64,000 nt of DNA from Blastococcus sp. TF02-09 (GTDB lineage: Bacteria > Actinomycetota > Actinomycetes > Mycobacteriales > Geodermatophilaceae): the NCBI RefSeq assembly GCF_003319105.1, contig NZ_QOHH01000007.1:180204-244203 (forward strand). The letters are read 5' to 3'. The notes below the pieces were generated by a model. That model did not search any database and was not told the DNA's origin. It saw only the letters and a list, made by a program, of their open reading frames with translations. Both the position numbers and the translations under genes were made by a program. This document shows, in pieces, positions 57,221 through 64,000 of the stretch. Position 1 is the stretch's first letter. Each line of letters begins with the position of its first letter.

Positions 57221-57702
57221 AGCGCCCCGTCCAGGGTGACGGCGCGGGAGCTGCCGGTGGAGTGGCGGCCGGTGGCCCCGTAGGTGCCGGCCGAGGGGGT
57301 CCGCACCTGGAGCAGCGCCTCCCCGATGGCGGACAGGCCGCCCTCGATCAGCTCGCGGTTGGCGTCGGAGAGGCTGCGCAGCTCGGTGACCAGCACCAGC
57401 AGCGTCTCGTGGTGCTTGGCGAAGAGGTCGTTCCACGGCGCGGGGGCGGCCTCGGCCACCTGCCGCAGCGACGGGTCGGCCGGGAGGCCCAGCCGCTGGG
57501 CGAGGCCCTCGGTCGCGGCGGCGCGCTCGACCTCCAGCGTGCGCAGCTGGTCGAGGACCACCTCGATCTCGTGCGCGATCCGCTGCAGCCAGCGGGTCTT
57601 GCCGGTGAGGATCAGGTACTGCTTCTCCTCGGCCTTGAACAGCAGGAGGTCCAGGAGTTCCTGCTCCCGCCACAGCAACGTCGACAGGTGCTGGTAGTCC
57701 AC
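57217..57702 (-). CDS. flgN: FlgN-type flagellar chaperone
   Basis: A 161-residue mostly helical protein of the FlgN family, which keeps FlgK and FlgL soluble for export. LSTLLWREQELLDLLLFKAEEKQYLIL and WLQRIAHEIEVVLDQLRTLEVERA form the antiparallel helices. The C-terminal ~25 residues are Gly/Ser/Thr-rich and probably disordered. It is the first gene of the leftward operon and starts with GTG, facing fliA across a 192-bp divergent region. Confidence 0.85.
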   Translation of the reverse strand: MDYQHLSTLLWREQELLDLLLFKAEEKQYLILTGKTRWLQRIAHEIEVVLDQLRTLEVERAAATEGLAQRLGLPADPSLRQVAEAAPAPWNDLFAKHHETLLVLVTELRSLSDANRELIEGGLSAIGEALLQVRTPSAGTYGATGRHSTGSSRAVTLDGAL

Positions 57703-57826
57703 GAGTCCACCGCCTCTCCGTCTCTGGTGCCGGGCGCCGCTGCGGTCGGCCCGCGCGGCGCTCCCTCGTCGGAGGTGGCTTCGGCACCGTTCCGCGGCCC
57801 CTCAAGCCGAAGTGCGCAGCGACGTG

Positions 57827-57855
57827 CTCAAGTCGAGACCGAAAGTTGCCGATGA
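57827..57855 (+). promoter_or_regulatory. Candidate sigma-28 (FliA) promoter of fliA
   Basis: CTCAAG at 57827-57832, a 15-bp spacer and GCCGATGA at 57848-57855. The -10 differs from the enterobacterial GCCGATAA at one base, and CAAG falls where TAAA would. The distance to the fliA GTG is 39 nt. This would make fliA autoregulated. Confidence 0.65.
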
Positions 57856-57894
57856 GCGGTGCCACCCCGGCCCGGGCCAGCCGAGAAGAGAGGC

Positions 57895-58851
57895 GTGAGC
57901 CCAGCCCGTACCTTCGCGACCGAGCGCCCTCAGCGCGAGCGGATCCCGGTCGAGCGCCCCGTCGCCGGACGCATCCCGCACCCGTCGAAGTCCGCTGAGC
58001 GGGTGCGGACCCAGGCGGACGTGGACGCCCTGGTCACCGAGCACCTGCCGCTGGCCGCCTTCGCGGTGAACGCCGTCGCGGCCCGCATCTCGCTGCCCGC
58101 CCACGTCAGTCGGGACGACCTGCTCTCCTGCGCCCACGTGGCACTGGTCGAGGTGGCGCGGCGGTTCGACCCGTCGGCCGGCGCCTCGTTCGCCACCTAC
58201 GCCCTGGCGCGGCTGCAGGGCGCCGTCCTCGACGAGCTGCGCTCGGGTGACTGGGCGAGCCGCTCGGTGCGCGCCGCGGCCCGCCGCACCGACGCGGCCG
58301 CGGACGCCCTGACCATCTCGCTGGGCCGTCCGCCGACCCGGGAGGAGCTGGCCGCAGCACTCGGGGTGCCCCGCAGCGAGCTGGACAGCCTCCAGGTGGA
58401 CGTGCACCGCGCGGTCATGGTGAGCATCGACGCCGAGACCGGGACCGAGGGCGGCTCCCTGGACCTGCCCGACACCGGCGAGTCGCCGGAGCGCGCGCTG
58501 CTGCGCACCGAGCGCGCCCGCCACCTGCACGAGGCGATCCGCGCCCTGCCCGACCGCCTGGACGAGGTCATCGAGCGCAATTTCTTCGGTGATGAATCCC
58601 TGACCGACATCGCGGAGAGCCTCGGCGTCACCCTCTCCCGGGTCTCGCAGATGCGTGCCCGGGCCCTGACCCTGCTGCACGCCGCCATGGGCGAGATCTG
58701 GGAGGGCATGCCGGTCGCCGCGGCCGGCGGGGTGCGCGCCCGCAACCAGCAGCGCAGCTACCTGGACCGGCTGACCGGCCGCGCCGCGCCGTCGGTCCCC
58801 GCCGCGCGCAACCCGTGGTCGGCCGCCTCGCGCGCGGCGCGCCCCGCCTGA
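57895..58851 (+). CDS. fliA: Flagellar sigma factor FliA (sigma-28)
   Basis: A 318-residue sigma factor for late flagellar genes. Region 2 covers about residues 45-120 (VNAVAARISLPAHVSRDDLL, FDPSAGASFATYALARLQGA). Region 3 is LGRPPTREELAAALGVPRSEL near 145. Region 4 is IERNFFGDESLTDIAESLGV then RVSQMRARALTLLHAAMGE near 225-260. A ~40-residue Arg/Pro-rich start and a ~45-residue tail extend it beyond the usual ~240. The GTG at 57895 is adjacent to a GAGAGG. The gene opens the rightward unit with the glycosyltransferase and flagellin. No FlgM gene is visible. Confidence 0.92.
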   Translation: MSPARTFATERPQRERIPVERPVAGRIPHPSKSAERVRTQADVDALVTEHLPLAAFAVNAVAARISLPAHVSRDDLLSCAHVALVEVARRFDPSAGASFATYALARLQGAVLDELRSGDWASRSVRAAARRTDAAADALTISLGRPPTREELAAALGVPRSELDSLQVDVHRAVMVSIDAETGTEGGSLDLPDTGESPERALLRTERARHLHEAIRALPDRLDEVIERNFFGDESLTDIAESLGVTLSRVSQMRARALTLLHAAMGEIWEGMPVAAAGGVRARNQQRSYLDRLTGRAAPSVPAARNPWSAASRAARPA

Positions 58852-58879
58852 CGCACCCCACAGCCCGGAGGAACGACCC

Positions 58880-59953
58880 GTGAAGATCCTGATGATGAAC
58901 GCGGGCCACATCGGCCCGGACTACTACCGCGTGACCGAGCCGGCGCGGGCGGTGCTCGAGGCGGACCTCGGTGTCGAGATCGCCATCAGCAAGGGCCTGG
59001 CGACGACGATGCGCACTCCGCCCGGCGGCGGGGACCCGGTCGTCACCGACGTGGACCCGCAGGGCGCCGACGTCGTCGTGCTCCAGCTCCCGAAGACCGC
59101 GGAGATGCTGCAGTGCATCCGCGTCCTGCAGGCGATGGGGGTCGCGGTCGTCGTGGAGATGGACGACCTGCTCTCCGCCGTCCCGTACGGGAACATGGCG
59201 TACAACAGCATGGTCCGCAAGGGCATGGCCCGGATGGCGCTGCAGTGCGCCCGCGAGGCCGACCTGGTGACGACGACGACGCCCGCGCTCGTGGAGGAGT
59301 ACGCACCGCGCGAAGGGGGCGTCGTCGTCCCCAACGCCATCCCGCGGCGGATCGCCGAGCTGCCGCCGGCCTACGAGCGCACGCCCGACGTCGCCACCAT
59401 CGGCTGGGCCGGCACCGTGCTGGGCCACCCCTACGACCTGCAGGAGATGGGCTCGGGCCTGCAGCAGGCCCTGGACAACACCCGGGGCCGCAGCCGGTTC
59501 GTGATCCTCGGCCAGAAGGCGGACGCGGCCGAGCGGATGCGCCTGACCGAAGACCCGGCCGAGCTGCCCTGGATTCACGACGTCGACGGCTACACCACCG
59601 CGGTCGGCGAGGTGTTCGACATCGGGGTCGCACCGCTGCGCATCGACCGGTTCAACACCTGCAAGAGCTGGCTGAAGAACCTGGAGTACGCCGCGCGCGG
59701 GGTCTACTGCGTCCGCTCCCCCAGCGCCGAGTACGAGCGCCTGGGACTCGGCCGGCGCGCCAAGGCCCCGAAGGACTGGGCGAAGGCGCTGACCACCGCG
59801 GTCCAGGACCCCGAGCTGCGGCGGGAGCAGGCCGCCCGCGACCGCGCCGTCGTCCTCGAGCAGCACCTGACCGAGCACACCGCCCCGCAGTGGGTGGCCG
59901 CCTGGGAGCAGGCCGTGGACAACCGCGCCCGGGCCCAGCGGAAGGGCGCCTGA
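58880..59953 (+). CDS. Glycosyltransferase between fliA and flagellin
   Basis: A 357-residue GT-B-type glycosyltransferase without membrane segments. The N-terminal domain begins MKILMMNAGHIGPDYYRVTEPAR. The hinge region has VVPNAIP near 152 and DVATIGWAGTVLGHPYDL near 170, and the donor domain has DIGVAPLRIDRFNTCKSWLKNLEYAARG near 235-262, where family-4 enzymes place the Glu-containing EXXXXXXXE-like motif. GGAGG precedes the GTG start. Being between the flagellar sigma factor and flagellin, it most likely glycosylates flagellin in the cytoplasm; the sugar is unknown. Confidence 0.82.
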   Translation: MKILMMNAGHIGPDYYRVTEPARAVLEADLGVEIAISKGLATTMRTPPGGGDPVVTDVDPQGADVVVLQLPKTAEMLQCIRVLQAMGVAVVVEMDDLLSAVPYGNMAYNSMVRKGMARMALQCAREADLVTTTTPALVEEYAPREGGVVVPNAIPRRIAELPPAYERTPDVATIGWAGTVLGHPYDLQEMGSGLQQALDNTRGRSRFVILGQKADAAERMRLTEDPAELPWIHDVDGYTTAVGEVFDIGVAPLRIDRFNTCKSWLKNLEYAARGVYCVRSPSAEYERLGLGRRAKAPKDWAKALTTAVQDPELRREQAARDRAVVLEQHLTEHTAPQWVAAWEQAVDNRARAQRKGA

Positions 59954-60004
59954 GCACCCCGACGACCCTCCCGGGTGAATCGGACGGAAAAGCCTCCCGT
60001 TCGC

Positions 60005-60033
60005 CTCAAGCTCCCCCGGCCCCCGACCGAAGT
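60005..60033 (+). promoter_or_regulatory. Candidate sigma-28 (FliA) promoter of flagellin
   Basis: CTCAAG at 60005-60010, a 15-bp spacer and ACCGAAGT at 60026-60033, sharing the hexamer, spacing and CCGA core with the site before fliA. The leader to the flagellin ATG would be about 62-65 nt. Confidence 0.55.
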
Positions 60034-60046
60034 TCTCACTGCAAGG

Positions 60047-60068
60047 CCCGCAGCACGGATGCAGCGGG
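60047..60068 (+). promoter_or_regulatory. Candidate CsrA-binding hairpin in the flagellin leader
   Basis: CCCGC/GCGGG and inner GC/GC pairs, separated by an A-A mismatch, present ACGGAT as a six-base loop. The sequence CACGGATG matches the CsrA consensus around GGA, and GGA in a hairpin loop is the preferred geometry. Confidence 0.65.
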
Positions 60069-60089
60069 ATTCCAGTAAGCCCCGATTCC

Positions 60090-60097
60090 ACGGAGGA
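60090..60097 (+). promoter_or_regulatory. Flagellin ribosome-binding site overlapping a second CsrA motif
   Basis: ACGGAGGA holds a strong Shine-Dalgarno (GGAGG) six nucleotides before the ATG and an ACGGA CsrA motif. It lies 35 nt from the GGA in the upstream hairpin loop, so one CsrA dimer could bridge both and block initiation. Confidence 0.6.
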
Positions 60098-60102
60098 ACA
60101 CC

Positions 60103-61365
60103 ATGGGCATGAGCGTCAACACCAACGTTGCGGCACTGAACTCGTACCGCAACCTCTCGGTGACCAACGACCAGATGGGCAAGTCGCTGGAGCGACTCTC
60201 CTCCGGCTTCCGCATCAACCGCGCTGCTGACGACGCCGCGGGCCTGGCCATCTCCGAGGGCCTCCGCTCGCAGATCGGCGGCATGAAGCAGGCCGTCCGC
60301 AACACCCAGGACGGCATCTCGGTCGTGCAGACGGCTGAGGGCGCGCTGAGCACCAGCACCTCCATCCTGCAGCGCATGCGCGACCTGTCGGTCCAGGCCT
60401 CCAACTCGGGCAGCCTGAACGACAGCGCGAAGGCGAACATCCAGAAGGAGGTCAGCCAGCTCAAGGAGGAGCTGACCCGCATCTCGACGACCACGAACTT
60501 CAACGGCACGAAGCTGCTCGACGGCTCGTACTCCGGTGTGTTCCAGGTCGGTGCCGACGCGGGCCAGTCGATCTCGGTCTCCATCGGCTCCACCGGCAAG
60601 GGCATGGACGCGGCGGGCCTCGGGGTCGCCGGCGTCGACGTCAGCGCCAACGGCCTGTACACGAACGCCAGCGGTGGCGCCGGCTCGGTCGTGACCACCA
60701 ACGCCACCAGCGGCGCTGCGGCCACCCTCGTGTTCAACCAGGACACGGCGTCCGGCACGGACAGCTTCGTGAACGCCACCAGCGTCAAGGCCTTCACCGA
60801 GCTCACCGGCACGATCAGCTTCGGTGGGAAGACGTTCGACCTGTCGACCGTCGACTACAGCGGCATCACCGACTCCACGGGTGCCAGCGGCGCCCTGGCG
60901 AAGCTGAACAGCGCGGCCGCGGCCACCTTCGGGCTGGCCTCGAACGCGACTCCCTTCGGGGCGACCGCCACCGCGCTGACCTTCACCACGCCCGCCAACA
61001 TCGCCGGCTACACCGACGGCGGCGGCGCGCTCAGCGGTTCGGCCGCCGACATCGCCAAGGCCACGCCGGTCTTCTCGGCGGGGTCGGGTGCCACCCAGGC
61101 CATCAAGGACATCGACGCCGCCCTCCAGACGGTGTCGAGCATCCGCGCCGACCTGGGTGCCAAGCAGAACCGGTTCGAGCACACGATCAACAACCTCAAC
61201 GTCGCGGTGGAGAACACCACGGCGTCGGAGTCGCGGATCCGTGACACGGACATGGCCCAGGAGATGACCAACTTCACCCGGACCCAGATCCTGACCCAGG
61301 CCGGCACGGCCATGCTGTCCCAGGCCAACCAGGCATCGCAGGGCATCCTGCGTCTGCTGGGCTGA
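60103..61365 (+). CDS. fliC: Flagellin
   Basis: A 420-residue filament subunit. The conserved D0/D1 N-terminus ([39 protein letters not shown]) covers residues 1-140. The C-terminus ([40 protein letters not shown], ending QGILRLLG) covers 340-420. The variable region (about 145-335) is rich in Ser, Thr, Ala and Gly, and would give many sites for O-glycosylation by the gene upstream. Only one flagellin gene is present here. Its leader has sigma-28 and CsrA-type signals. A 15-bp stem terminator follows. Confidence 0.97.
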   Translation: MGMSVNTNVAALNSYRNLSVTNDQMGKSLERLSSGFRINRAADDAAGLAISEGLRSQIGGMKQAVRNTQDGISVVQTAEGALSTSTSILQRMRDLSVQASNSGSLNDSAKANIQKEVSQLKEELTRISTTTNFNGTKLLDGSYSGVFQVGADAGQSISVSIGSTGKGMDAAGLGVAGVDVSANGLYTNASGGAGSVVTTNATSGAAATLVFNQDTASGTDSFVNATSVKAFTELTGTISFGGKTFDLSTVDYSGITDSTGASGALAKLNSAAAATFGLASNATPFGATATALTFTTPANIAGYTDGGGALSGSAADIAKATPVFSAGSGATQAIKDIDAALQTVSSIRADLGAKQNRFEHTINNLNVAVENTTASESRIRDTDMAQEMTNFTRTQILTQAGTAMLSQANQASQGILRLLG

Positions 61366-61394
61366 TCTGATCCAGCACGACTGAGCACCACCCG

Positions 61395-61426
61395 GTGAGG
61401 GGGGAGGCCCCGGCCTCCCCCCTCAC
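61395..61426 (+). terminator. Perfect 15-bp stem terminator after flagellin
   Basis: GTGAGGGGGGAGGCC and its exact complement are separated by two C residues, 29 bp after the flagellin stop. It can end the high-level flagellin transcript while leaving some read-through to fliD. Confidence 0.85.
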
Positions 61427-61483
61427 TGCTCGTCTCGACCAGCCCGCCGGACCACCCGGCGGCTCCACTCCCGGAGGTTCCCC

Positions 61484-62857
61484 ATGGCAGGCATGAGCAT
61501 CAGCGGCCTGGTCTCCGGGCTGGACACCACCACCCTCATCTCCCAGCTCATGCAGCTGGAGCGGGCACCGCAGAACCAGCTCAAGACGAAGCTCTCCGAC
61601 ACCAAGGCCGACGCGTCGGCCTACCGCACGGTGAACAGCGTGTTCACGACGCTGCAGACGGCGGCCGAGAAGCTCACCAAGGCGGCCACCTGGTCGCCGG
61701 TCAAGGCCACCAGCTCCGTCGGCACCGTCTCCGTGGCGGCCACGGACGCCGCGACGATCGGCAGCTCCGTCGCCTTCAGCGTGACGTCCCTGGCCAGCAC
61801 GCACGCGCTGGTCACCGAGAGCCAGTGGTCCTCCCGCACCGCCGTCCCCCAGTACGCCGACCCGGGCGCGCCGATCACGTTCACGAAGACCGACGGCACC
61901 GTCATCGGGACCGTCCCCGTGACCGCGGGCGCCACCCTCGACGAGACGGTCAAGGCCGTCAACGACGCCAAGCTCGGCATCCAGGCCTCGGTGATCCAGC
62001 TGGCCGACGGCGCGTTCCGCATGCAGCTCACCTCCGCCTCGACCGGTGCGGCGTCCGAGTTCGTCGTCGAGAACGGCCCGGAGGTCGACGCCGCGACGCC
62101 GGCCGGTCAGCTCGTGCTGGCCCAGGGCACGGACGCGACGCTCGACCTCGGCGCCGGCCTGGTGGCCAGTTCGAGCTCGAACACCTTCACCGACCTGCTC
62201 CCCGGCACCACGATCACGGTGTCGAAGGCCGACCCGTCGACCAGCGTCACGGTGGGTGTCGCCAGCGACCCCTCGGCCCTGACCAGCGCGATCCAGTCCC
62301 TGGTGACCGCGGCCAACTCCGCCATCACGAACATCAACACCTACTCCGACAACAGCGTCGGCAGCACCGCCGTGCTGCGCGGCGACAGCTCGCTGCGCGC
62401 CCTGGCCGGGCAGATCGCCGACGCCGTCGCCTTCGCCGTGGGCGAGGACGGGTCGGCCGCCGTCGCCGGCCTCCAGCTCACCAAGGACGGGAAGCTCACC
62501 TTCGACTCCGCGGCCTTCGCCGCCCAGCTCAAGGCCGACCCCGAGAAGACCCGGCGGCTGCTCGACGGCTCCGGCACCGACGGCACCGCCGTCGGCGGGG
62601 TGGCGCAGCGGCTGCTCGCCGTCGCCAAGTCCGCGACCGACGCCACCACCGGCTCGCTGGTGTCCCTGGCCAACGGCAAGGACAGCCAGGCGACCGAGCT
62701 GCAGAAGCGGATCGACGACTGGGACCTCCGGCTCGAGCTGCGCCAGCAGACCCTCACCCGGCAGTTCACCGCGATGGAATCGGCGCTCGGGACGCTGCAG
62801 AACCAGTCCAGCTGGCTGAGCTCCCAGCTCGGCTCCCTCCCGACCTGGTCGTCGTAG
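61484..62857 (+). CDS. fliD: Flagellar hook-associated protein 2, filament cap (FliD)
   Basis: A 457-residue capping protein that folds flagellin at the filament tip. The N-terminal motif MSISGLVSGLDTTTLISQLMQLERAP and the helix TYRTVNSVFTTLQTAAEKL (here AYRTVNSV...) are typical. The C-terminal motif ELQKRIDDWDLRLELRQQTL, then RQFTAMESALGTLQNQSSWL, forms the coiled coil. The D2-D3 middle is Thr/Ser/Asp-rich. GGAGG precedes the ATG at 9 nt. It is 118 bp after flagellin. Confidence 0.95.
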   Translation: MAGMSISGLVSGLDTTTLISQLMQLERAPQNQLKTKLSDTKADASAYRTVNSVFTTLQTAAEKLTKAATWSPVKATSSVGTVSVAATDAATIGSSVAFSVTSLASTHALVTESQWSSRTAVPQYADPGAPITFTKTDGTVIGTVPVTAGATLDETVKAVNDAKLGIQASVIQLADGAFRMQLTSASTGAASEFVVENGPEVDAATPAGQLVLAQGTDATLDLGAGLVASSSSNTFTDLLPGTTITVSKADPSTSVTVGVASDPSALTSAIQSLVTAANSAITNINTYSDNSVGSTAVLRGDSSLRALAGQIADAVAFAVGEDGSAAVAGLQLTKDGKLTFDSAAFAAQLKADPEKTRRLLDGSGTDGTAVGGVAQRLLAVAKSATDATTGSLVSLANGKDSQATELQKRIDDWDLRLELRQQTLTRQFTAMESALGTLQNQSSWLSSQLGSLPTWSS

Positions 62858-62947
62858 CTCCGATGACCCACCCGCGCCGGCCCCGCCGGCGCACCGGCGT
62901 CGACCTCCCCGTCGCCGTCCCCGCACACCTCACGAGGAGTCCTCCGC

Positions 62948-63334
62948 ATGAGTGCCGCCGCCCTGCGTGCCCGATACATGGGCGACACGGTCGCCACCGC
63001 CTCCCCGCAGCAGCTGCTCGTCATGCTGTACGACCGCCTCGCGCTCGACCTGGAGCGCGCGGACACGGCGCTGGGTGCGGGCGACCGGGACGAGGCGCGC
63101 GTCCAGCTGCAGCACGCGCAGGAGATCGTCTTCGAGCTCCGCAGCAGCCTGCGGGTCGACCTGTGGGAGGGCGGGCCGCGGCTCGACGCGCTCTACGGCT
63201 GGCTCATCGGCGAGCTGGTGCAGGCCAACATCAAGGGTGACCGCAACCGGGTCTCCTCCTGCCAGAAGGTGGTCGAGCCCCTGCGCGACGCATGGCGAGC
63301 GGCGGCGGCGTCCCTGGCCGGCGCCCCGTCATGA
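62948..63334 (+). CDS. fliS: Flagellar export chaperone FliS
   Basis: A 128-residue four-helix chaperone that holds flagellin's C-terminus before export. Motifs are ARYMGDTVATASPQQLLVMLYDRLALDLERA near residue 8 and LYGWLIGELVQANIKGD near 82. AGGAG precedes the ATG. The stop overlaps the next gene as ATGA. Confidence 0.94.
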   Translation: MSAAALRARYMGDTVATASPQQLLVMLYDRLALDLERADTALGAGDRDEARVQLQHAQEIVFELRSSLRVDLWEGGPRLDALYGWLIGELVQANIKGDRNRVSSCQKVVEPLRDAWRAAAASLAGAPS

Positions 63335-63759
63335 CCGGCCTGAGCCCGGTCGGCGGCTCCGCCACCGCGGGGTTCGGCCACAGCCCCTACGCTCCCCCGG
63401 ACCCGCGTGGTCCGGCCGGCGAGGGACGGGACCGGCGCGGCGCGGCGCGCACCTGGCACCAGGCGCTCGACGAGCTCGAGGGCGACGTGCTGGACGCGCA
63501 GGAGCTCCTGGCCCGCGACCGCGCCGAGGAGATCGCGAACTGGGGCCGCCGCTCGGAGGACTGGATCCCCCCGCAGGACCTCGGCCCGGTCCCGCCCGAC
63601 CTGCGCGAGCGCGCCCTCCGGCTGCTCCAGCACCAGCTCGCCGTCGCCGAGCAGCTGAGCGAGCGGATCATCCAGTCGCAGCGGCAGCGCGACGTCGCCG
63701 CCCGCATGTCCTACGCGCCGTCCCGGCCGGTCGCCTCCTACATCGACCGCGGCCTCTAG
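63331..63759 (+). CDS. FliT-like hypothetical flagellar protein
   Basis: A 142-residue protein directly coupled to fliS (ATGA). After a Gly/Pro-rich start it is helical: RTWHQALDELEGDVLDAQELLARDR near residue 40, RERALRLLQHQLAVAEQLSERIIQS near 88. This size, helical content and place after fliS are typical of FliT-type chaperones of FliD, but the primary sequence is not clearly FliT. It is the last gene before the transposase fragment. Confidence 0.65.
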   Translation: MTGLSPVGGSATAGFGHSPYAPPDPRGPAGEGRDRRGAARTWHQALDELEGDVLDAQELLARDRAEEIANWGRRSEDWIPPQDLGPVPPDLRERALRLLQHQLAVAEQLSERIIQSQRQRDVAARMSYAPSRPVASYIDRGL

Positions 63760-63786
63760 CGCCCACTCCCCTACCTGCCCGACCCG

Positions 63787-63815
63787 CCCCGCCGCCGGCC
63801 CCGCCGGCGGCGGGG
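63787..63815 (+). terminator. Hairpin terminator ending the fliD-fliS unit
   Basis: A perfect 12-bp GC stem (63787-63798 with 63804-63815, 5-nt loop) 28 bp after the last flagellar gene. It runs into TTCTGCTTTT, the best T-rich tail of any hairpin in the window. Confidence 0.8.
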
Positions 63816-63817
63816 TT

Positions 63818-63874
63818 CTGCTTTTCCGCGGAAAAGCAGCCCGCTTTTCCGCGGATGATCAGCCCGCTTTTCCG
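63818..63874. repeat. 22-bp palindrome and 23-bp direct repeats next to the transposase gene
   Basis: A perfect 22-bp palindrome (63818-63839, centre TTCCGCGGAA) is followed by copies of GCTTTTCCG beginning at 63820, 63843 and 63866, an exact 23-bp period. The first two 23-bp units agree at 20 positions. The third keeps only the first nine. These may be the end of the insertion element or a repeated element it targeted. Confidence 0.75.
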
Positions 63875-63881
63875 GCTCTTC

Positions 63882-64000
63882 TTACTTGAGGTGGGGGCTG
63901 GTCAGTCCGCCGGCGATCAGGAGCATGCGTAGGCGGTAGTTGTCGCGGTTGCGGAAGCCGCGGGCGATGCGGCGGTGGAGCTCGATGAGGCCGTTTACGG
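63882..64000 (-). mobile_element. C-terminal end of an ISL3-like transposase gene (continues past the right edge)
   Basis: The minus strand encodes GLIELHRRIARGFRNRDNYR, then LRMLLIAGGLTSPHLK and stop. ARGFRNxxNYRLRMLL is the usual C-terminus of ISL3-family (IS204/IS1001/IS1096/IS1165) DDE transposases. The catalytic part lies outside the window, so intactness is unknown. The element end should lie in the repeat-rich 60 bp between this stop and the flagellar terminator. Confidence 0.7.

Noticed and set aside
57801..57806. A second CTCAAG copy upstream of fliA
   Set aside because: No CCGA-like -10 lies 15 bp downstream, so it does not form a complete sigma-28 site.
57779..57812. Minus-strand TTGAGG-N15-GCCGAAGC as promoter of flgN
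   Set aside because: The -35 does not match CTCAAG and the pair lies within an inverted repeat that could create the match by chance.

Overview
The window is a 64 kb piece of a very GC-rich actinobacterial chromosome. The evidence is strong G/C bias at third codon positions, many GTG starts, mycothiol-type DinB enzymes, the Sdh1-type succinate dehydrogenase set, and the actinobacterial block ispH / lipid-droplet protein / xseA-xseB / DUF4245 / glpX / fumC. Together with a complete late-flagellar locus and c-di-GMP enzymes this fits a motile member of the Geodermatophilaceae (Blastococcus, Geodermatophilus or Modestobacter type). The family assignment is inference from gene content, not from a marker gene.

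Layout. 0-6.9 kb: a membrane GGDEF-EAL protein cut by the left edge, two tandem YjbR-like genes, a DUF1028/LLM-oxidoreductase pair, an M1 metallopeptidase lipoprotein and a frameshifted LURP-one-like gene. 7-13.4 kb: a small Cys protein, the Sdh1 operon (membrane anchor, flavoprotein, iron-sulfur protein), a gamma carbonic anhydrase homologue, a PspC protein and SelO. 13.6-20.7 kb: envelope genes (frameshifted acyltransferase-3/SGNH protein, lipoprotein, polysaccharide deacetylase, M48 protease) and two DinB-fold enzymes. 20.8-29.5 kb: an RsbU-like phosphatase, a methyltransferase, YchF, a GAF-EAL phosphodiesterase and a tightly coupled ABC exporter plus two-component system. 29.6-34 kb: alcohol dehydrogenase, then alkylation repair (Ada-AlkA fusion, Ogt) and RmuC. 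34-43.5 kb: the conserved isoprenoid/exonuclease VII/gluconeogenesis/TCA block. 43.5-48.5 kb: a keto-deoxysugar isomerase, aminotransferase and glycosyltransferase operon, then citrate synthase. 49-51 kb: an NlpC/P60-like plus M15 fusion.

50.9-63.8 kb is the flagellar region, organised around a divergent promoter zone at 57.7-57.9 kb. Leftward run flgN, flgK, flgL, fliW and csrA, followed by four proteins I cannot match to a known flagellar family. One of these has recognisable sigma-70 regions 2, 3 and 4 behind an unknown N-terminal domain. Rightward run fliA, a glycosyltransferase, flagellin, fliD, fliS and a FliT-like gene. The flagellin leader carries a hairpin with GGA in its loop and a second GGA on the ribosome-binding site, the layout expected for CsrA repression relieved by FliW. 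CTCAAG-N15-CCGA motifs sit before fliA and flagellin. The locus ends at the right edge with a palindrome, 23-bp repeats and the tail of an ISL3-like transposase.

Two genes are broken by what looks like one extra C each. These may be assembly errors or true mutations and should be checked against reads. No rRNA, tRNA or CRISPR array was seen.
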